Part shown: positions 18,335-27,573 of the stretch, in pieces | Layout of the letters: every line of letters starts with the position of its first letter | How positions within the stretch are numbered: position 1 is the stretch's first letter | Source of the DNA: Trinickia violacea | GTDB lineage: Bacteria; Pseudomonadota; Gammaproteobacteria; Burkholderiales; Burkholderiaceae | Direction: 5' to 3' | Length of the DNA stretch: 64,000 nucleotides | Assembly: GCF_005280735.1 (NCBI RefSeq) | Contig: NZ_CP040078.1 | Coordinates: 1,426,001 to 1,490,000 of the forward strand | Notes under the pieces: model-generated | The model's database searches: none | Told to the model about the DNA's origin: nothing | What the model saw: the letters and a program-made list of their open reading frames with translations, nothing else | Made by a program: the position numbers and the translations under genes

Positions 18335-18808
18335 ATGACGCATCCCAACACCGAGGTGATCCAACGCTTTTACGAGGCGTTTCAGCGGCGCGACGCTGAG
18401 GCGATGGTGGCCTGCTATGCCGACGACATTGTCTTCAGCGATCCGGCGTTCGGCGAATTGCGCGGGGAGGCTGCTCGCGATATGTGGCGCATGCTGGTGC
18501 AGCGCGCGCGGGATTTTTCGTTGACGTTTGGCGATGTCGAGGCGAATGGGCAGGCCGGGAGTGCGCAGTGGGTCGCGCGTTATACGTTTAGTCAGACCGG
18601 GCGCACGGTGGTCAATCGGATCGAGGCGCGTTTTGTGTTTCGTGATGGGCTCATTGTCGAGCATCGTGATAGTTTTGATTTGTGGCGTTGGGCGCGGCAA
18701 GCGCTTGGTCTGAAAGGGGTGGTGCTCGGCTGGACGCCTTTTGTGCAAGGCGCAATCCGTGCGCAGGCGAGGAAGGGTCTTGATGGGTATCGGGTTAAGC
18801 GGGGGTGA
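18335..18808 (+). CDS. NTF2-like / SnoaL-type small protein
   Basis: A 157-residue protein of the nuclear transport factor 2-like fold. The N-terminal pattern NTEVIQRFYEAFQRRDAEAMVACYADDIVFSDPAFGELRG and the later RIEARFVFRDGLIVEHRDSFDLWRW are characteristic of SnoaL-like enzymes and ketosteroid-isomerase relatives. It begins 34 bases after the GGDEF/EAL gene and may share its transcript. The role is unknown. Wobble positions in its second half are visibly richer in T than in neighbouring genes. Confidence 0.8.
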   Translation: MTHPNTEVIQRFYEAFQRRDAEAMVACYADDIVFSDPAFGELRGEAARDMWRMLVQRARDFSLTFGDVEANGQAGSAQWVARYTFSQTGRTVVNRIEARFVFRDGLIVEHRDSFDLWRWARQALGLKGVVLGWTPFVQGAIRAQARKGLDGYRVKRG

Positions 18809-19043
18809 GATTGTTCGCTCGTGCGTTTCGTCCTAACCTTCTGCGCGATGCTGTTGACTTCGCACCGGTTTGCAGAGCCGAGATGGGGCGACCTCCGTTG
18901 CCCGCGTCCGGCTGGGTTCGGCCAGAAGCGGACGGCCGTCGGCAGATTCCGAACGGCCGCAACGTGCGCCCGAACAGACATTGGAGCAAAGAGCCTGCGA
19001 CCGAGGACAAGCCCGTCGCCGCCGACACGGCAACATTCAAACG

Positions 19044-20336
19044 TTACACCGCGACCCGCGTAGTCGAAGCACTGCGATTGACCGACATTGGCGAGCGCGT
19101 CATGGTGAGCACGACCGTTGCGCCGACGAGCAGAAGGATGCCAGCGATGCCGAATGCCCAGTCATAGCTGCCCGTCGCGTTGATCACATATCCCGTTGCG
19201 ATGGGAGCAAGCATGCCGAAGATGTTGCCGCCGACGACAACGAAGGCCATCGCCTTGGCCACATCGCGCGAGTTCGGAAGAAGATCGTTCAGCAAGGCGA
19301 AGTTTAATGACGTGGTGGACGCGATTCCGGTCAGCGTGATCGAAAAAACCAGCAGGAGCCCAATCAGATTCGACGTAAATGGCACGGCGAGGATAGCTGC
19401 GCCTGTAAGCATGGCGAGTGCGACAGCATTACGGCGGCGACCCGTGCCCACGCCGCTCTTCTTGAGGTATTGATCGCTCAGGCGGCCGACCAGAATGCAA
19501 AGCACGACGGCTGCGGCATACGGCACAGCGGAGAATAGTCCCGTGTGGGTGATGCTCAGGTGCCGACTGGTCTGCAGATAGCTCGGCAACCAGGTCAAAA
19601 ACAGATACTGCGTGTAGACGTTACAGCCCTGGGTAATCGCGAGTCCCCAGAGGGTCGGTGTGCGCAGCAACGACAGCAGACCCGAGGACTCAGGCACAGC
19701 GTCAGCAGTCGAGGCGGGTTTCGAATCCCGCTCGCGCACAATCCTGTCGCGTTCGTCGTTTTTCAACCAGCGCACCCTCTCAGGCGCATCGAAGAACATC
19801 AGCCATGCGGCGAGCCAGACAAAGCCGGTTGCGCCTGCGACGACAAACGATATACGCCAACCGAACAGTGCTATGAGCGAGCCGAGCATGACGGAGCAGA
19901 TAGCTGGTCCCGCATAGGAGCCACTGTTGAACATCGAGGTGACCATCCCCCGTTCGTTCGCGGGGATCCATTGGCGGATGACCTTCGCACCCACTGGATT
20001 GCTCGTCGATTCCCCTGCTCCCATCACCAGACGTGCCGCCATAAGGCCAAAGAAACTGGAAGCGACACCAGTCAATGCCGTTGCCGCGGACCAGACGAAG
20101 ATGCCGACGCCGGCCATGCGTTTGGTGCCGAAACGGTCGATGAGAACGCCCATCGGTAGCAGAAAGAGCGCGTAACTCCAGATGAACGAAGAAAACAGGT
20201 ACCCCATGCCGACCGCGGTCAGCTTGAATTCGCTCGCAATCGGCTTGGCTGCGATCGACAGGGCGATGCGGTCCATATAGTTGATCATCGAAAGTGAAAA
20301 GAGAAAGAGGGCGATCCAGCCTCGGCGAAACGACAT
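19044..20336 (-). CDS. MFS transporter, anion:cation symporter (ACS) type
   Basis: A 430-residue, twelve-helix MFS permease of the organic-anion ACS type (galactonate, glucarate, tricarballylate and similar acids). The first helix carries the NYMDR motif and LIDRFGTKRM is the loop 2-3 signature. The start at 20336 has CGGAGA as its ribosome site. A perfect inverted repeat at 20391-20412, 55 bases upstream, matches one in the acnD promoter, so this transporter probably belongs to the same regulon and imports the substrate of that pathway. The C-terminal Ser/Arg-rich tail is not conserved-looking. Confidence 0.87.
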   Translation of the reverse strand: MSFRRGWIALFLFSLSMINYMDRIALSIAAKPIASEFKLTAVGMGYLFSSFIWSYALFLLPMGVLIDRFGTKRMAGVGIFVWSAATALTGVASSFFGLMAARLVMGAGESTSNPVGAKVIRQWIPANERGMVTSMFNSGSYAGPAICSVMLGSLIALFGWRISFVVAGATGFVWLAAWLMFFDAPERVRWLKNDERDRIVRERDSKPASTADAVPESSGLLSLLRTPTLWGLAITQGCNVYTQYLFLTWLPSYLQTSRHLSITHTGLFSAVPYAAAVVLCILVGRLSDQYLKKSGVGTGRRRNAVALAMLTGAAILAVPFTSNLIGLLLVFSITLTGIASTTSLNFALLNDLLPNSRDVAKAMAFVVVGGNIFGMLAPIATGYVINATGSYDWAFGIAGILLLVGATVVLTMTRSPMSVNRSASTTRVAV

Positions 20337-20390
20337 TGTTGTCTCCGTAGATTCTTGAGAATCTTGTGCCTCTGATAGACGGCGGTAAAA

Positions 20391-20412
20391 GCGTTTTGTG
20401 AATATAAAACGC
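20391..20412. promoter_or_regulatory. Putative GntR operator in MFS promoter
   Basis: A perfect inverted repeat GCGTTTT-N8-AAAACGC, 22 bases long, between the MFS gene start (20336) and the end of the GntR gene. A 13-base portion (TATTGCGTTTTAT, read in the direction of the MFS gene) occurs identically in front of acnD at 21548-21560, at a similar distance from the start codon. Binding by the adjacent GntR protein is inferred. Confidence 0.65.
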
Positions 20413-20469
20413 AATAAGGGTCAAAGAAAAGCGGCCGGACGGCCGCGCTATTGCAACTGCGGCGGCAAA

Positions 20470-21477
20470 TCAGGCGTGCGGTGTGAAGATCTCCTGCGCA
20501 TGCACCTTGGCGCGCCGCGCACCTTCAATGTGATCCCGCAACAGGGCGGCTGCGCGCAGCAGGTCGTGCTGCGCAATCGCGTCGAGAATGGCGAGGTGTT
20601 CCAATGCCTGCTCCTGACGAGGTTTGCGCGCTCTTGCCTGACGGTATTCGACGAGTCGCCGCAGGCGGTCCATGCGCCGCACCGACTGGGCGATGAAACG
20701 GTTGCCGGACCATTTGGCGATCGTTTCGTGAAACTCGCTGTTCGCCTCGAACAACTCGACCGAGTTCATCGACAGATAGCCGCTTTCAGCGATAAAGCGC
20801 TGCCGGCGCCGCAATTCCTCCAGCTCGACGCGATTCGCGCTGAAGGTCGGCGACATGACACCAGTCGGCTCGATGGCCGCCCGGAAAAGATAGCTTTCCT
20901 CGTAGGCGTCGACCGAATCGATGATCGGCATGAACTGCCAGCCGTGGCCCACCTGGCGCTCGAGCCAGCCCTCTTCCTGCATGCGGGAGAGCACGCGCCG
21001 CAGTTCGCTGCGCGAGACCTCGTATTGCCGCATCAGATCGGCTTCGGATAGGACATCGGGCAGCCGATGCGCGAGACGGTCCTCGGCGATCTTCAGGTAC
21101 AGCGGATCGTCGGGTTCCTCAAAAAACGGCGCCGCTACATCCGTCACGTCGCGGGCAGGTTTGGCCATAAAGAAGCCGCGATTAGCGTCGTGGTAGACCA
21201 CCCCCAGCGTCACGAGATGGTGCAGGGCCACGTTCACCGGTGTGCGCGACGTGCCGATTTTCTCCGCAAGAATCGATTCAGCGAGGCGGTCGCCGATGGC
21301 GAGATCTTCGCGCCTTGCCAGCGCAAGTATCTCCCGCGTCACGCGGGTTTGTAGCGGGGTCAGGGCCGCAGCCGTGGTGTCTTCGGAGGAGCGCATGTGG
21401 ATCGCGGGCAAAGGACGGCCGTTCACGACCGCCCGGTGAGGCGATGCATCTGAAAGACCGATCTGCGATTTTGCCAT
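20470..21477 (-). CDS. GntR-family regulator with two winged-helix domains and FCD ligand domain
   Basis: A 335-residue transcription factor. An N-terminal GntR-like winged helix lies at about 43-100 (AIGDRLAESILAEKIGTSRTPVNVALHHLVTLGVV). A second winged helix follows at about 135-180 (SEADLMRQYEVSRSELRRVLSRMQEEGWL), and then an FCD-type helical ligand domain (about 190-325, with FEANSEFHETIAKWSGNRFIAQ). It is divergent to acnD and lies between acnD and the MFS gene. Both promoters carry a similar inverted repeat, so I infer it controls both, probably as a repressor released by a carboxylic acid. The doubled DNA-binding region is unusual but fits a subgroup of GntR proteins. Confidence 0.85.
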   Translation of the reverse strand: MAKSQIGLSDASPHRAVVNGRPLPAIHMRSSEDTTAAALTPLQTRVTREILALARREDLAIGDRLAESILAEKIGTSRTPVNVALHHLVTLGVVYHDANRGFFMAKPARDVTDVAAPFFEEPDDPLYLKIAEDRLAHRLPDVLSEADLMRQYEVSRSELRRVLSRMQEEGWLERQVGHGWQFMPIIDSVDAYEESYLFRAAIEPTGVMSPTFSANRVELEELRRRQRFIAESGYLSMNSVELFEANSEFHETIAKWSGNRFIAQSVRRMDRLRRLVEYRQARARKPRQEQALEHLAILDAIAQHDLLRAAALLRDHIEGARRAKVHAQEIFTPHA

Positions 21478-21551
21478 TGCCTGCTTCTCCGGTGACCGCC
21501 GGTTTCGAGTCGCGCCAGGGTAACCACCGAGCACAACGGTGTTTGCATATT

Positions 21552-21573
21552 GCGTTTTATGATCATAGAATGC
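21552..21573. promoter_or_regulatory. Putative GntR operator in acnD promoter
   Basis: The sequence GCGTTTT-ATGATCAT-AGAATGC is an imperfect 22-base inverted repeat whose inner ten bases (TATGATCATA) are a perfect palindrome. Its left arm and spacing match the perfect copy at 20391-20412. It lies about 50 bases before the acnD start and 75 bases before the divergent GntR start, so it can serve both genes. Confidence 0.6.
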
Positions 21574-21621
21574 ACAACATCGAAACGCAAGCAGCCCTGC
21601 ATTGCCCTGGAGAAAACCCCG

Positions 21622-24222
21622 ATGTCCCGCACCCTTCCCAATCAGACCGTGGGATTTGTCAGCGTCGCCGACGCGATGCCGTCTCTCGACGCGGCGCAGT
21701 TTGCCCGCATGCCGTATTGCGTGCGGGTGTTCGCGGAAAACGTCGTTCGCCGGCAGCCCGCGGCGGACGCCGCGCACTATTTGCAGGCGCTGGCGGCGCG
21801 TTGTCACGACGTCGACTTTCCGTACTATCCGGCGCGCGTCGTATTGCAGGATCTGCTCGGCACGCCTGCGCTGGTAGATCTTGCGGGTATGCGTGACGCC
21901 GTTGCGGAAGCGGGCCGCGACGCCACGACGATCAACCCCGTCGTGCCCACGCATCTTGTGGTCGACCACTCGCTGAATGTCGAAGTCGCCGGAAACGACC
22001 CAGAGGCGATGTCGAAGAACATGGCGATCGAGCAACGCAAGAACGCCGAACGCTTTGAATTCCTGGCGTGGTGCAAGCAGGCGTTTTCGAATCTCGACGT
22101 ACTGATGCCCGGCAACGGCATCCTGCATCAGGTGAACATCGAACATCTGTCGCCCGTCATCCAGGTGAAAGACGGCGTGGCATACCCCGACACGCTCGTC
22201 GGCACGGATAGCCACACGACGATGATTAATGCGCTTGGCGTGCTGGGTTGGGGCGTGGGTGGCATCGAGGCGGAATCGGTGATGCTGGGGCGCGCCGTGT
22301 GGCTGCGCTTGCCGACGATCGTTGGCGTGGAGCTCAAAGGATTCCGCCAACCGGGTGTGACGGCAACCGACCTCGTGCTGGCGATCACCGAGTTTCTGCG
22401 CAGGCAGAAGGTGGTCGGCACCATCATCGAGTTCTACGGCGAGGGGGCGCGCGCGATGACGCTGAGCGACCGGGCGACGATTTCCAACATGGCGCCTGAA
22501 TTCGGTGCCACCGCAGCGCTCTTTGCGATCGACGAAAAGACACTCGACTTTATGCGTGTGACGGGCCGGTCGGATGCGCAGATCGCGCTGACGGAAAGCT
22601 ACGCGAAGGCGCAGGGTCTATGGGCGGACGATCTTGCCGAAGCCGAATATGACCGGACACTCTCGTTCGATCTATCGGGCGTGGGCCGCGCGCTCGCAGG
22701 GCCGTCCAACCCGCACGACCGTGTGCCGCTGTCAGCGCTCGTCGGCCGGCGTATCGCTCGACCGGTTACGCAAAGCGCCACGGAGAAGGAAGAGTCGTCC
22801 GAAGTCAGACTCGATGACGGCGCCATCGTCATCGCGGCGATTACGAGCTGCACAAACACTTCGAACCCGCGCAACATGATCGCAGCGGGCCTGGTCGCCC
22901 GTAAGGCGGTCGCACTCGGGCTGCAACGCAAACCGTGGGTGAAGACATCGCTCGCCCCCGGATCGAAACCGGTGGAAAGCTACCTGCGAGAGGCAGGGCT
23001 GATGGCGCCGCTCGAAGCGCTTGGTTTCGGCATCATCGGCTTCGGCTGCACGTCTTGCAACGGTATGTCGGGACCGCTGCCAAAGGAGATCGAAGCGGAC
23101 ATCGTGAACCGGGATGTTCATGCCGTCGCCGTCCTTTCAGGAAACCGCAATTTCAACGGCCGCATTCATCCGCGCGTGAAGGAAGCGTTTCTCGCGTCAC
23201 CGCCGCTGGTGGTCACCTATGCGATTGCGGGCACGATCAATCTCGACATCGAGAACGGTGTGGTCGCCACGGACAAGGACGGCAACCCCGTGTACCTAAA
23301 GGACTTGTGGCCGACGGATGAAGATATCGACGCGCTACTCAAGGCGAGCGTCCATGGCGACCAGTATCTGCGCATTTACACGGAGATGTTCCGCAAAGCT
23401 GGACACCTGGAAGGTGCCGAGGCAGTGCCGGCACGCTTCCCGTGGCGCGAGGACAGCAACTACATTCGACGTCCGCCCTATTGGCAGGCGAGCCTCACGC
23501 AGCCTGCGCGATTCCAGCAGATGCGCGCCATCGGCGTGTTCGGCGACAACGTCACGACCGATGACCTGTCGCCGTCGGGCGCAATTCTTCCAGAAAGCGC
23601 GGCAGGCGAGTATCTGATCGCGAAGGGCGTGAATGCGGCAGAGTTCAACTCGTACGGCACGCGGCGAGGCGATCATAAGGTGGCCATTCGAGCGACATTC
23701 GCGAACAACCGTTTGCACAATGAAATGGCTGGCGGCAAGGAAGGCTCTCTCACCCGGATGGAGCCGGAGGGCACCACGATGCGCCTCTTCGATGCGGCCG
23801 AACGCTATATGGAGCGTGGGCAGGAACTCATCGTCGTGGCGGGGAAGAACTACGGGGCGGGTTCGTCGCGGGATTGGGCCGCGAAGGGGGTTCGTCTCAT
23901 CGGAGTGCGCGCCGTTGTCTGCGAAAACTTCGAGCGCATTCACCGCTCGAACCTGGTCGGCATGGGTGTGCTACCGCTCGAATTCACTGAGGGCGTGACG
24001 CGACGCACGCTGGCGCTCGATGGATCGGAAACGTATTCGATCGAAGGTATCGATGGCGCGATCGAACCGGGCGGCCTTCTGACGCTGCGTATCGGCCGCC
24101 GCAACGGCGAAACGCTCAGCATACCGGTCAGGTGCAGGATCGACACGCTTGAAGAGGCGCAGATTTTCGAGGCCGGCGGTCTGCTGCCACGCATCGCGGG
24201 CGAGTATATCGCCGCGGCCTGA
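21622..24222 (+). CDS. acnD: Fe/S-dependent 2-methylisocitrate dehydratase / aconitase family, AcnD type
   Basis: An 866-residue aconitase-superfamily hydro-lyase. The 4Fe-4S ligands are Cys410 (SCTNTSNP), Cys476 and Cys479 (GCTSCN). The FPYYPARVVLQDLLG, WADDLAEAEYDRTLSFDLS and AGPSNPHDR segments agree with AcnD, which works with PrpF in the 2-methylcitrate cycle, better than with housekeeping AcnA. A GGAGA ribosome site precedes the ATG. It leads an operon with a lactonase-fold protein and prpF. No methylcitrate synthase or lyase is present, so the natural substrate may be another tricarboxylate. Expression is probably controlled by the divergent GntR protein through the operator at 21552-21573. 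Confidence 0.88.
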   Translation: MSRTLPNQTVGFVSVADAMPSLDAAQFARMPYCVRVFAENVVRRQPAADAAHYLQALAARCHDVDFPYYPARVVLQDLLGTPALVDLAGMRDAVAEAGRDATTINPVVPTHLVVDHSLNVEVAGNDPEAMSKNMAIEQRKNAERFEFLAWCKQAFSNLDVLMPGNGILHQVNIEHLSPVIQVKDGVAYPDTLVGTDSHTTMINALGVLGWGVGGIEAESVMLGRAVWLRLPTIVGVELKGFRQPGVTATDLVLAITEFLRRQKVVGTIIEFYGEGARAMTLSDRATISNMAPEFGATAALFAIDEKTLDFMRVTGRSDAQIALTESYAKAQGLWADDLAEAEYDRTLSFDLSGVGRALAGPSNPHDRVPLSALVGRRIARPVTQSATEKEESSEVRLDDGAIVIAAITSCTNTSNPRNMIAAGLVARKAVALGLQRKPWVKTSLAPGSKPVESYLREAGLMAPLEALGFGIIGFGCTSCNGMSGPLPKEIEADIVNRDVHAVAVLSGNRNFNGRIHPRVKEAFLASPPLVVTYAIAGTINLDIENGVVATDKDGNPVYLKDLWPTDEDIDALLKASVHGDQYLRIYTEMFRKAGHLEGAEAVPARFPWREDSNYIRRPPYWQASLTQPARFQQMRAIGVFGDNVTTDDLSPSGAILPESAAGEYLIAKGVNAAEFNSYGTRRGDHKVAIRATFANNRLHNEMAGGKEGSLTRMEPEGTTMRLFDAAERYMERGQELIVVAGKNYGAGSSRDWAAKGVRLIGVRAVVCENFERIHRSNLVGMGVLPLEFTEGVTRRTLALDGSETYSIEGIDGAIEPGGLLTLRIGRRNGETLSIPVRCRIDTLEEAQIFEAGGLLPRIAGEYIAAA

Positions 24223-24235
24223 GGCAACGAAAACA

Positions 24236-25312
24236 ATGAAACCGATCCATGCATACGTCGGCTGTCGCACGACGCGCGAAAGAGATGCGCGCGGCCGCGG
24301 CATCAGCGTCTATACAGTCGACCCGGTGAATCAGCGCTGGGAACTGACAGGTATCTGTCCGGCGCCCGAAAACCCATCTTATCTCGCATTGAACGCAAGA
24401 CAGGATGTCCTCTATGCGGTTCATGGGGACGGCAGCGAGCTTAGCAGCTATCACGTCGATCATTCGAGCGGACGTTTGAGCCTTTTGAACCGGCAATCAT
24501 GCGAAGGCAGAAATCCCGTACACCTTGCGTTCTCGCGCGACGGCTCCTCGCTCATCGTCGCCAATTACGCAACCGGGACGGTGGCGCGGATCCCAGTCGG
24601 TACGGAAGGCGATTTGGCACCGGTGTCCTCGCTCGTTTCGCTGTCGGGCGCGCCGGGCCCGCACCGGACCGAGCAAGCCGGGTCTCACCCGCATCAGGTT
24701 TCCCGCTACGCCACGACGCGATACAACACCGACTGGCACATCGTCCCGGACAAGGGACTCGACACGGTGTTTGCGATCCAGTGGCTCGAGACCGGCGAAC
24801 CTCGCATTGTGGGACACCGATGCAGGTCCGGCGCCGGTCCCCGCCATGCAGCATTTCATCCGATGTTGCCGCTTGTCTACGTGGCAAACGAACTGGATTC
24901 GACCGTTACGGCATGGGGTTTTGATGTCTTTACCGGCGCGCTGGAACCGCTGCATACCGTTTCGGTGATCCCCTGCAACGCCCACGGCGACACGAGCGTC
25001 GCCGGCATTGCGATCGATTCCGCGGGACGTACGCTCTACGTTTCCAACCGCGGTCATGACTCGGTCGCCACGTTGCCGCTCGACGGCACAAGTGGCATGC
25101 CGGGTCAGCCGCGATGGACCGATACCCAGGGCAATTTTCCGCGGTTCATCAGTCTCGACCCTTCGGGTAGTTATCTGTACGTCGCCAACGAGCGATCCGA
25201 CAGCATCATTCAGTACGCGCTCGACAGGACAAGCGGCATGCCCTCGCCAACGGGACACGCGGTGCACACCGGCAGTCCCGTATGCATCGTATTCAAAACC
25301 ATTCAGGAGTGA
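24236..25312 (+). CDS. Seven-bladed beta-propeller lactonase family protein (YbhE / carboxymuconate-cyclase fold)
   Basis: A 358-residue protein of the lactonase family that includes 6-phosphogluconolactonase YbhE/Pgl and fungal 3-carboxy-cis,cis-muconate lactonizing enzyme. Repeated blade motifs are visible (VYVANELDSTVT, LYVSNRGHDSVA, LYVANERSDSII). No signal peptide is seen, so it is cytoplasmic. It starts 13 bases after acnD and ends 3 bases before prpF. In this setting it may open or close a lactone of a tricarboxylic acid, or interconvert a muconolactone-like intermediate, rather than act in the pentose phosphate pathway. The substrate is unknown. Confidence 0.82.
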   Translation: MKPIHAYVGCRTTRERDARGRGISVYTVDPVNQRWELTGICPAPENPSYLALNARQDVLYAVHGDGSELSSYHVDHSSGRLSLLNRQSCEGRNPVHLAFSRDGSSLIVANYATGTVARIPVGTEGDLAPVSSLVSLSGAPGPHRTEQAGSHPHQVSRYATTRYNTDWHIVPDKGLDTVFAIQWLETGEPRIVGHRCRSGAGPRHAAFHPMLPLVYVANELDSTVTAWGFDVFTGALEPLHTVSVIPCNAHGDTSVAGIAIDSAGRTLYVSNRGHDSVATLPLDGTSGMPGQPRWTDTQGNFPRFISLDPSGSYLYVANERSDSIIQYALDRTSGMPSPTGHAVHTGSPVCIVFKTIQE

Positions 25313-25315
25313 CAC

Positions 25316-26491
25316 GTGGCTCAAACCAGAATTCCAGCCATCTATATGCGCGGTGGCACCAGCAAGGGGGTGTTCTTTCGGGCCGATAGTTTGCCGTTGG
25401 ATCCAGCAGAGCGAGACCGGATTCTACTGCGCGTCATCGGCAGTCCCGATCCCTATGAGAAGCAGACGGATGGCATGGGCGGCGCGACTTCCAGTACGAG
25501 CAAGGTCGTGCTCGTGGGGCCTTCCTCTCGCCCGGACTGCGATGTCGATTATCTGTTCGGTGCGGTCTCAATCGACAAGCCGGTGATCGACTGGTCCGGC
25601 AACTGCGGGAATCTGACCTCGGCCGTGGGTCCATTCGCCATTGCACAGGGTTTCGTCAACGCACCTGCGGATGGCAGCGCGACCGTGCGCATCTGGCAGG
25701 CGAACATCAGCGCAAGAATCATCGCGCACGTGCCCATGAAAAATGGCCAGGTCGAGGAGGAGGGTGACTTCGAGCTCGACGGTGTAACGTTCCCGGCCGC
25801 CGAAATCCGCATCGAATTCCTTGATCCCGGTGGCAGCGAGGAGGGCGACAAACTCTCGGGCGGCATGTTTCCGACCGGGAATGTCGTCGACGCCATCGAC
25901 GTTCCAGGCTACGGGACTTACCGGCTCACGCTGATCAATGCGGGCAATCCCGCAATCTTCATCAACGCTGAGGGTCTTGGATTGAAGGGCAACGAGATGC
26001 AACGCGACATCAACGACGATGCCGCACTACTCGCGCGATGCGAAGCCATCCGTGCACATGCTGCCGTGAAAATGGGGCTGGCGGCGACTCCGCAGGAGGT
26101 GACCGAGTTGCGCCCACATACGCCGAAGCTGGCCTTCGTCGCATTGCCACGTGCCTACACCGCGTCCAGCGGCAAGCGGGTCGAACCAGCAATGGTGGAT
26201 ATCAACGCACGAATCTTGTCGATGGGGAAGCTGCATCACGCCATGACCGGCACTGGCGCGGTGGCCATTGCCGTTGCGGCAGCGATACCCGGCACGGTCG
26301 TGAACGCACTTATGGCGGCGACCCGGGCGGAACAGGTACGGTTCGGCCATCCGTCGGGCGTGATGGCGGTAGGTGCAGAAGCGGAACAATGCAACGGCAC
26401 GTGGGTGGTCAGCAAGGCAATCATGAGCCGGAGCGCCCGCCACCTGATGGAAGGCCATGTGCTGGTGCCGCCCCCGCCGGCCCACAACTAA
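25316..26491 (+). CDS. prpF: PrpF family isomerase (2-methylaconitate cis-trans isomerase / 4-oxalomesaconate tautomerase)
   Basis: A 391-residue protein of the PrpF family (diaminopimelate-epimerase-like fold). Typical motifs are YMRGGTSKGVFF at the N-terminus, GGATSSTSKV with Lys63, NCGNLTSAVGPF with Cys97, and HPSG near the end. Lys63 and Cys97 have the same spacing (34) as the catalytic Lys73/Cys107 pair that I recall for Shewanella PrpF. The GTG start follows AGGAG by six bases and the lactonase stop by three. PrpF isomerises methylaconitate between AcnD and methylisocitrate formation; the relative GalD tautomerises 4-oxalomesaconate. With AcnD next to it the first role is likelier, but the lactonase makes the second worth considering. 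Confidence 0.87.
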   Translation: MAQTRIPAIYMRGGTSKGVFFRADSLPLDPAERDRILLRVIGSPDPYEKQTDGMGGATSSTSKVVLVGPSSRPDCDVDYLFGAVSIDKPVIDWSGNCGNLTSAVGPFAIAQGFVNAPADGSATVRIWQANISARIIAHVPMKNGQVEEEGDFELDGVTFPAAEIRIEFLDPGGSEEGDKLSGGMFPTGNVVDAIDVPGYGTYRLTLINAGNPAIFINAEGLGLKGNEMQRDINDDAALLARCEAIRAHAAVKMGLAATPQEVTELRPHTPKLAFVALPRAYTASSGKRVEPAMVDINARILSMGKLHHAMTGTGAVAIAVAAAIPGTVVNALMAATRAEQVRFGHPSGVMAVGAEAEQCNGTWVVSKAIMSRSARHLMEGHVLVPPPPAHN

Positions 26492-26554
26492 TCCCGCTGG
26501 AACCAGTAGAGCGCAACATCCGGTTGCTGAATTCACTATAAGGAGGAGACGTTT

Positions 26555-27559
26555 ATGACTTCCCCGCTTCGCCGTCTTGCGATGCTCGCTGCAGTGTCGA
26601 GCGTTTTCTGCGCATGTGTCGCCCATGCGGACGAAAAGATCACGATCATCGTCGGTGGTATCAACAAGCTGATCTATCTGCCGCCGAAGCTTGCGGAAAG
26701 CCTGGGCTATTTCAAGGATGAGGGTCTGGATGTCGAACTGCAGTCCCAGCAGTCCGGTGTCGACGCTGAAAACGAACTGCTCGCAGGGGCCGCTCAGGCA
26801 GTCGTCGGCTACTATGATCATTCGATCGATCTGCAGGCGAAGGGCAAGGACGTAGAAAGCATCGTTCTTTTCGGCCTTGTGCCCGGCAGCATGGAAATGG
26901 TTCGCGCCGACGCTGCGAGTCAGATCCGGAACATGGGCGATATCAAGGGGAAAACGCTCGGGGTCACGGGGCTGGGTTCCTCATCCACATTCCTTGGGCA
27001 ATACCTCGCTTCGCGATATGGACTGAAGACGAGCGATTACTCGATGCTGCCGGTCGGCGCTGGAAACAGCCTGATAGCCGCGTTTCGCCAGAAGCGCGTC
27101 GATGTGGCGTGGACGACAGAACCCACGACATCATTGTTGCGTACAAGTGGAGATGCGAAGGTTCTCGTTGACCTGAACAGCGTCGAAGGAACCCGGGCCG
27201 CGCTAGGCGGCCTGTATCCGGCGTCAAGTCTTTATGTGCAGCGTACCTGGGCGCAGTCACACAAAACAGAAGCCGGCAAACTCGCCAAGGCCTTTGTCAG
27301 GACATTGCGATTCATTCAGACGCACCCGGCAGAAGAAATCGCAGCGAAGATGCCGGCGGATTACTACGGCGGAAACAAGGCCCTTTACGTGCAGGCGTTG
27401 AAGGCTTCTCTGCGTATGTACTCGCCGGATGGCAAGATGCCGCCGGGAGGGCCGGAAACGGTCCTGAAAGTTATGGGCGAATTCAACCCCAATATCAAGG
27501 GAAAGCATATCTACCTGTCGAACACCTACACGAACGAGTTCGTTGATCAGGTCAAATAG
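26555..27559 (+). CDS. ABC transporter substrate-binding protein, NMT1/SsuA type
   Basis: A 334-residue periplasmic binding protein with a Sec signal (cut near VAHAD, residue 25). The fold resembles the NMT1/SsuA/TauA family, which binds sulfonates, pyrimidine precursors or aromatic acids. Visible segments are YLPPKLAESLGYFKDEGLDVEL, DIKGKTLGVTGLGSSS and RVDVAWTTEPTTSLL. The ATG has a very strong AAGGAGGAG ribosome site. It lies 63 bases after prpF and 14 before a second binding protein, in the same direction. No permease or ATPase gene follows, so it must use components encoded elsewhere or serve another role. Confidence 0.83.
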   Translation: MTSPLRRLAMLAAVSSVFCACVAHADEKITIIVGGINKLIYLPPKLAESLGYFKDEGLDVELQSQQSGVDAENELLAGAAQAVVGYYDHSIDLQAKGKDVESIVLFGLVPGSMEMVRADAASQIRNMGDIKGKTLGVTGLGSSSTFLGQYLASRYGLKTSDYSMLPVGAGNSLIAAFRQKRVDVAWTTEPTTSLLRTSGDAKVLVDLNSVEGTRAALGGLYPASSLYVQRTWAQSHKTEAGKLAKAFVRTLRFIQTHPAEEIAAKMPADYYGGNKALYVQALKASLRMYSPDGKMPPGGPETVLKVMGEFNPNIKGKHIYLSNTYTNEFVDQVK

Positions 27560-27573
27560 GGGAGCCGGCTTCG

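Noticed and set aside
21622..24222. Housekeeping aconitase AcnA
   Set aside because: The AcnD-like segments and the linked prpF gene favour AcnD.
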